DNA from: Phycisphaeraceae bacterium
GTDB taxonomy: Bacteria > Planctomycetota > Phycisphaerae > Phycisphaerales > Phycisphaeraceae
Direction: 5' to 3'
Length of the DNA: 64,000 bases
Assembly (NCBI GenBank): GCA_020831765.1
Contig: JAFIFY010000073.1
Span: 1 to 64,000 of the forward strand
The position numbers and the translations under genes are program-made. The notes under the pieces were generated by a model. That model worked only from the letters and a program-made list of their open reading frames with translations. It ran no database searches and was not told where the DNA came from. Shown one piece after another: positions 59,956-64,000 of the stretch (position 1 is its first letter; each line of letters opens with the position of its first letter).

Positions 59956-61290
59956 TCAGCGCTGTCGCTGTCGGCGACCGGCAAGCAGCAGGCCGCCGAG
60001 TGCGAGCAGGGTGAGCGAGGCGGGCTCGGGGATCAAGGCCGGTGGTTCATCGCCAGAGTCGTAATTGGCAAAGAGCAGGAACGCATCGCGGAGACTGACG
60101 CGGCCATCCATGTCGAAATCGCCCATGCCCCATCGCGCATTGTCCATGCCGAGATTGGCCTGCAGCAATGCCAGGTCCAGGTCATCGATCACCAGGTCGC
60201 CGTTGGCATCGCCATCCATCAGGGCAACGTGCGTGACGTTGAGCACCAGGTCGCCAAAGTGGCCCGACTCGTTGGGGTTATTCATGTAGTACTCAAACCC
60301 GCTCATGTGCCCATCAAGCTTGGGCACATCGCCCACCCAGACCGGCGGAAAGACGGAGTTATCCCAGTAGCCATGGTTCGGGGCCATCAGGATTTCTTCA
60401 TGGTACTGGTCTCCGGCGAAGACCGGCTCGATGGAACTGACGGCCAGGTAATAGTCGCCGGCCTCGAGCAGTTCGAACATGTTCCAGGATGTCGCCGGAC
60501 CGTGGCGGGCGCGATCGCCGTACCGCCAACCGGGTTGGTTGTAGGGTTGGCCGGTACTGGGATTGATCACCGGATCGCCGTTCTGATCAAGAATGATGGG
60601 GCTTAGCGCTGTATCCCAGACCGCGTATTCGTTGAGCGCGGTAGGAAAGTCGGGCGGAAAATATTTCTGCTCATTGCCCTCATTGCCGGGCGCTGACCAG
60701 CCGGTATACGGCGTCGGATCATTGGGATCGGCATCCCAGCGCGGGTTTCCAGGCGCGTTGGGCACAAAGTGGGCCTCGGTCAGGGCGACGGCCCAATACC
60801 AGTTGACAAAGCCGTTGTCATACTTCGGATCGAGCACCGGATTGTCGTTCTCATCCAGATAGCCGTGGGCGATGGGGTTGCCATCGGGGCCGCGCACGTT
60901 CTTGGAGATGGCGACAAGCGAGCCATCCGTCCGGTAGATTGCGACCTGCGTGTGGTTGTAGGTACCCAGGACCGGTCCACCGCTTTCGGGATTGCCCGGG
61001 CCCTGCGTGCCCATGTCCGAACCGATGGTGTCGAACGTGACCAGACTCCGTCCATCGCTGGTGTACTTGTACCAATGCACGGCCGGATGCTCGATGAACG
61101 TATCGACGTCGAAGCCGATCTTCATGTTGAAGGTCTGGACGGCATTCGGGTCCGGCAGAATATGGGCCAGATACGTTCCGGCGGGATCGGCCTGAACCGG
61201 GTCAGGGAAGCCGCTGGACAAAACACTAGACTGTCCGGAAAACGATGCGACAGCGATCGCCGCGCCAAAACAGACCTTGCGAACCGGCAT
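59956..61290 (-). CDS. PEP-CTERM exported protein with dockerin-like segment
   Basis: 444 residues from ATG 61290, with AAGGAG 9 bases before it. A signal peptide starts the protein. Near 375-425 two Asp-rich calcium-binding loops (DGDANGDLVIDDLDLALLQ and DFDMDGRVSLRDAFLLF) form a dockerin-like pair. The last 30 residues are the PEP-CTERM sorting tail: Pro-Glu-Pro-Ala, a hydrophobic helix (LTLLALGGLLLAG) and RRQRQR. Such tails are cut by an exosortase and are linked with extracellular polysaccharide. The rest is unrecognised beta-rich sequence. Confidence 0.88.
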   Translation of the reverse strand: MPVRKVCFGAAIAVASFSGQSSVLSSGFPDPVQADPAGTYLAHILPDPNAVQTFNMKIGFDVDTFIEHPAVHWYKYTSDGRSLVTFDTIGSDMGTQGPGNPESGGPVLGTYNHTQVAIYRTDGSLVAISKNVRGPDGNPIAHGYLDENDNPVLDPKYDNGFVNWYWAVALTEAHFVPNAPGNPRWDADPNDPTPYTGWSAPGNEGNEQKYFPPDFPTALNEYAVWDTALSPIILDQNGDPVINPSTGQPYNQPGWRYGDRARHGPATSWNMFELLEAGDYYLAVSSIEPVFAGDQYHEEILMAPNHGYWDNSVFPPVWVGDVPKLDGHMSGFEYYMNNPNESGHFGDLVLNVTHVALMDGDANGDLVIDDLDLALLQANLGMDNARWGMGDFDMDGRVSLRDAFLLFANYDSGDEPPALIPEPASLTLLALGGLLLAGRRQRQR

Positions 61291-61342
61291 GGCACAATGC
61301 TCCTTCCTTTTGACCCGGACGATGTACGCCTCACCCCGTAAC

Positions 61343-61348
61343 ATTATA
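61343..61348 (-). promoter_or_regulatory. -10 box of the PEP-CTERM gene
   Basis: A perfect TATAAT on the minus strand, 53 bases before the ATG. No good -35 box is seen 16-18 bases further upstream. Confidence 0.4.
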
Positions 61349-61656
61349 ACTCACGTTTGACGAGAATTCTTCCCGGATGCGGAGAATAATTTTCATTGTT
61401 CGCCGATTATCCGGGTGGGTGAGCGTGCGCGATCAACTTGTGGCAGACGCAGATGGTATGAGCCAGTCCCCCCTGACCGCGCATCTGGAGTGTCCGGGTA
61501 TGGGCTTTGCTAAGTCATCAAGGCGGCGTGTCTTTACTGGATCACCTTGAAGGTACCCGCCCAGGAGTTAATTGAATGCGGCCTTCCCGAGTTTGCCGAT
61601 CTGGTTCTTCCGGGCGATCCACACCCTGCATTTTCATCTTCGAGCGTTCGCGGACC
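61349..61656. other. divergent spacer between PEP-CTERM and pseudopilin genes
   Basis: About 300 bases; nothing else recognisable. Promoters for both neighbours should lie here. The pseudopilin start at 61657 has no clear ribosome-binding site. Confidence 0.4.
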
Positions 61657-62499
61657 ATGCGTGCCCATCGATCCGGCTTTACGCTGATCGAGTTGCTGGT
61701 CGTCATCAGCATCATCGCGTTGCTCATCGGCATCCTGTTGCCGGCCCTGGCCGGTGCCAGGCGGTCCGCCCGAAGCGTCGTCTGCATGAGCAATGTCCGG
61801 CAGATCACGCTCGGGCTGATGACCTACGCGGAAGAGTACAACCAGTTCATTCCACCGGCCGAAGCCAACACCACGATGGGCGGTGTCAGCGGTCTTGCGA
61901 GTTGGCACGTCGTGGCCTGGGGATTCATCAATGATGGGGCCTTCGAGGGAACGTCCTTTACAGGTCCCTCTGGCAATTATGAGTATCTGAAGGACACCGT
62001 CTTCGAGTGCCCTCTGGCCGGGGAAAGCCGTTTTGGCGGTTACAGCACATCGAACCATCGGCAGAACGGTTTTGGCATCAACATCAGTATTCCCGGGCTG
62101 TCGGGTGATGTGGGCATGAACCACAGTCAGCAGATCGTTCGGGTTCGCGAACCACAGAACATCAACACCCTGGCGAGCCCTTCATCGACGATGATGCTCA
62201 GCGATGCGCGAGGCTATTACCTGGAATATTACGATCGCGGCCGCGCACCCAACGCGATGGATGCGGGCATCGGGGTGGCCGGCGGCATGTTGGCGGCCCT
62301 TGGTCGGCACGGGGCGGAACGATGGAACATGGCCTTTTTTGATGGGAGCGCTCGGGTTGTCAATTTCTCTGAGGTGCCCGGCACCCCGGATGGCTTCTAC
62401 AACGTCGGCAATCGTCTGACGCCGGGCCAGTTGCTCAACCATCCACAGCTCGAACGGAACACCAAGCTTTTCTGGACCGGGTCGCCCGGCCCGAATTGA
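61657..62499 (+). CDS. type II secretion pseudopilin-like protein (prepilin N-terminal domain)
   Basis: 280 residues from ATG 61657. The prepilin peptidase site and helix are unmistakable: HRSGFTLIELLVVISIIA with Glu at position 5 after the Gly. The protein then has the globular part usual in the large planctomycete family and ends with a histidine followed after 10 residues by Asp-Gly (RHGAERWNMAFFDGS), close to the family's H-x9-DG mark. The products may be minor pilins or scaffold proteins; none has a defined role. The prepilin peptidase gene is not in the window. Confidence 0.93.
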   Translation: MRAHRSGFTLIELLVVISIIALLIGILLPALAGARRSARSVVCMSNVRQITLGLMTYAEEYNQFIPPAEANTTMGGVSGLASWHVVAWGFINDGAFEGTSFTGPSGNYEYLKDTVFECPLAGESRFGGYSTSNHRQNGFGINISIPGLSGDVGMNHSQQIVRVREPQNINTLASPSSTMMLSDARGYYLEYYDRGRAPNAMDAGIGVAGGMLAALGRHGAERWNMAFFDGSARVVNFSEVPGTPDGFYNVGNRLTPGQLLNHPQLERNTKLFWTGSPGPN

Positions 62500-62609
62500 A
62501 TCCCGCTCTCGGGTCCACGTTGATCACGGGTCCAGTTTGACTGATCGACGCTGACTGGTCCGCGCAGATCACGCTGGCCCGCCCGCCGCCGCGCGCGCGC
62601 CTTGCTTGA

Positions 62610-64000
62610 TCATTCATCATCACTTGAAGGCGTCGCCGTGGCCAAGGCGGGCACCGGCTTGCCCGCTTCGCTCAGAAGCGGGTTGATCAATCGCACTTTT
62701 TCAGTCAGAGGTCGGCCGGGATGCAGTCCGATGTGGCGGACCTTGCCCGCCGGGTCGATGATGGCGACCGACGGGATGCCCGTGATGCCGTAATCGGGGT
62801 TGAAGACGTTCTGCTCACTGAACGCCACCGGCCAGGTCATCTGTCTTTCCTCGATGAAGCTCTTCATCAGCTCCATCTCCTGTTCAGGGTTTCCCTGGGT
62901 GTTGACCCGCTGACGCATGCCGATGTGCCGTCCCTGAATGCTTGTCACCCCAAGCACCACGACATCGAATCCCTCGTAGTACTGTCGCAGTTCCCTGACA
63001 TTCGGGAATGAAGCGATGCATGGTCCGCACCACGTGGCCCAGAAGTCCAGCACCACCACCTTGCCCCGCAGATCCTTGAGCGAGGTGAACCGCGCTTCTT
63101 CATTCTGAGGATCGAAATACCAGAGGAAGTTCATCTCGGGAGCGGGGTGATCGATCAGCTCGCCCCGGGCCAGCGCGCCGGCCAGCCGATGGCGGGCGCT
63201 CTGAAGCAGCGACTGATCGCGCTCGGACAGGTCTTGCTCCATCCTGGCATCGATGGCGCTGATCAGGGCGCGGCGATAGGGATCGATCGCCTTCATCATT
63301 CGCGTACTCTGGTTTCGACCCGCGGAGAGGAAGAAGCCCGAAGCCCGGCGGAAATCGTCCACGGATGCATCCTCGGGCAGCCGAGTCGCGGCGTGATTGA
63401 GCAAATCGACCAGGGGCTTGAAGCGCTCCTCGGGAAGGGCTGCCGACGCCGAAAGAAGGGGGCTTACGGTGCCCAATGCGATGGCTTGGCGGAGCGCGGG
63501 ATGCTTCAGCGACGCTTCCAGGATGGCCAGGTGAGATGCTTCATCCACATGGCGGGGATGCAGGAGCAGCCGCAACGAGGCGGCTCTAGCGCCCTCGGGC
63601 GTCTCTTGCTTCATGTAATGTTCCAGCGCCTCATCCACGCGGCGGACGGTTCGGTCGGAGAACACCATCGGCACACCGCTGATCGCCTTCTCGATCTGGT
63701 CAGTGGGGATGGCTTTGAAATCCAGATCGGCAAAGGCCTGATCGATCAACTCGCCGATGTCTTCGCGGGCCATGGTCCGGCCAGCAGCGCGGGCTTGCCG
63801 GAGCGCGTTCTGGTATTGGGCGATGGCCGCCTCGACTTCGCTGGCGTGCTCAGCCGGCTGAGGGTCAGGCTCGGTGGCCGTGGGACTGGGCTGGACTGGA
63901 CGAAGGACATGGGCGGGGGCATCCTGCGACCATGCGGGCGGGGTGATGACCAGCAGAACCATGGCTGATGCCAGGAGATAACCGCGATGCAGCGCAGAGG
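62610..64000 (-). CDS. TlpA-family thiol-disulfide protein (5' end outside window)
   Basis: At least 463 residues; the frame stays open through the right edge (SALHRGYLLASAMVLLVITPPAWSQ, which looks like the middle of a signal peptide), so the true start lies beyond 64000. The N-terminal 270 residues are a helical region with no recognised domain. The C-terminal domain has DFWATWCGPCIASFP, the redox-active Cys pair, and the cis-Pro segment ITGIPSVAIIDPAG, as in TlpA/ResA reductases that keep periplasmic cysteines reduced, for example in cytochrome c assembly. Confidence 0.9.
   Translation of the reverse strand, partial: SALHRGYLLASAMVLLVITPPAWSQDAPAHVLRPVQPSPTATEPDPQPAEHASEVEAAIAQYQNALRQARAAGRTMAREDIGELIDQAFADLDFKAIPTDQIEKAISGVPMVFSDRTVRRVDEALEHYMKQETPEGARAASLRLLLHPRHVDEASHLAILEASLKHPALRQAIALGTVSPLLSASAALPEERFKPLVDLLNHAATRLPEDASVDDFRRASGFFLSAGRNQSTRMMKAIDPYRRALISAIDARMEQDLSERDQSLLQSARHRLAGALARGELIDHPAPEMNFLWYFDPQNEEARFTSLKDLRGKVVVLDFWATWCGPCIASFPNVRELRQYYEGFDVVVLGVTSIQGRHIGMRQRVNTQGNPEQEMELMKSFIEERQMTWPVAFSEQNVFNPDYGITGIPSVAIIDPAGKVRHIGLHPGRPLTEKVRLINPLLSEAGKPVPALATATPSSDDE

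Noticed and set aside
1-64000. tRNA, rRNA and common riboswitches
   Set aside because: Reading by eye I found no T-loop type sequence, rRNA signature or known riboswitch core; a covariance-model search would be needed to exclude them.

Overview
The window looks like a chromosomal segment from a planctomycete, most likely of the Phycisphaerae lineage. The reasons are: a high-GC genome; secreted PQQ-type beta-propeller proteins; a sulfatase; a pseudopilin-like protein with the planctomycete H-x-DG ending; a PEP-CTERM protein with a dockerin-like Asp-rich segment; the short basic protein shared by the Planctomycetes/Verrucomicrobia/Chlamydiae group; and a long helix-turn-helix protein with a sigma-like tail. 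I see no tRNA, rRNA, CRISPR array or prophage.

Layout. 1-13.5 kb: secreted and carbohydrate-related genes (two PQQ beta-propeller proteins, a GH123-like protein, a sulfatase), interrupted by a complete ISAs1-type insertion sequence with matching terminal repeats and a perfect 10-base target duplication. 13.6-21 kb: a zinc-ribbon protein, a membrane C39-like protein, pdxA, an overlapping hisC-hisB pair, a secreted HEAT-repeat protein and a DegT-type aminotransferase. 21-22.5 kb: remnants of restriction-type nucleases around one small intact gene. 22.5-32.3 kb: an aspartyl-protease/ankyrin protein, a type II topoisomerase B subunit, a lone ABC ATPase, a triple-HTH sigma-like protein, and rpsB-tsf with a promoter, a structured leader and a terminator. 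32.4-38 kb: a glycosyltransferase, an AT-richer HEPN-like orphan, a histidine kinase, aroK, acpS, a one-pass membrane protein and the small basic protein. 38-49 kb: an aminotransferase, a methyltransferase, a metallophosphatase, an ECF-sigma trio, a DUF4914 protein, ilvD and a HAD phosphatase. 49-64 kb: a glycosyltransferase, thioredoxin, an NSS transporter with a translationally coupled 51-residue partner, a glycosidase-like protein, imuB-imuA, a GH65-like enzyme, a PEP-CTERM protein, a pseudopilin-like protein and a TlpA-type thioredoxin cut by the window edge.

How the genes fit together. Several glycan-active proteins (two PQQ proteins, GH123-like, sulfatase, DUF4038-like, GH65-like) suggest use of complex or sulfated polysaccharides, although they lie in separate blocks. 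Housekeeping genes (his, aroK, ilvD, pdxA, acpS, rpsB-tsf, topoisomerase) are scattered among lineage-specific genes, as is usual in this phylum.

The most unusual signal is a family of G-rich short repeats built on TTCCGGGGGTAC. They occur in at least five places: upstream of ilvD, upstream of the sigma-like gene, between rpsB and tsf, and inside two unrelated coding regions (the HEAT-repeat protein and imuA), where the same 22 bases are read in the same frame. Next in interest are the HEPN-like orphan, the sigma-like protein that lacks regions 3 and 4, and the ECF-sigma/membrane protein/coiled-coil trio.
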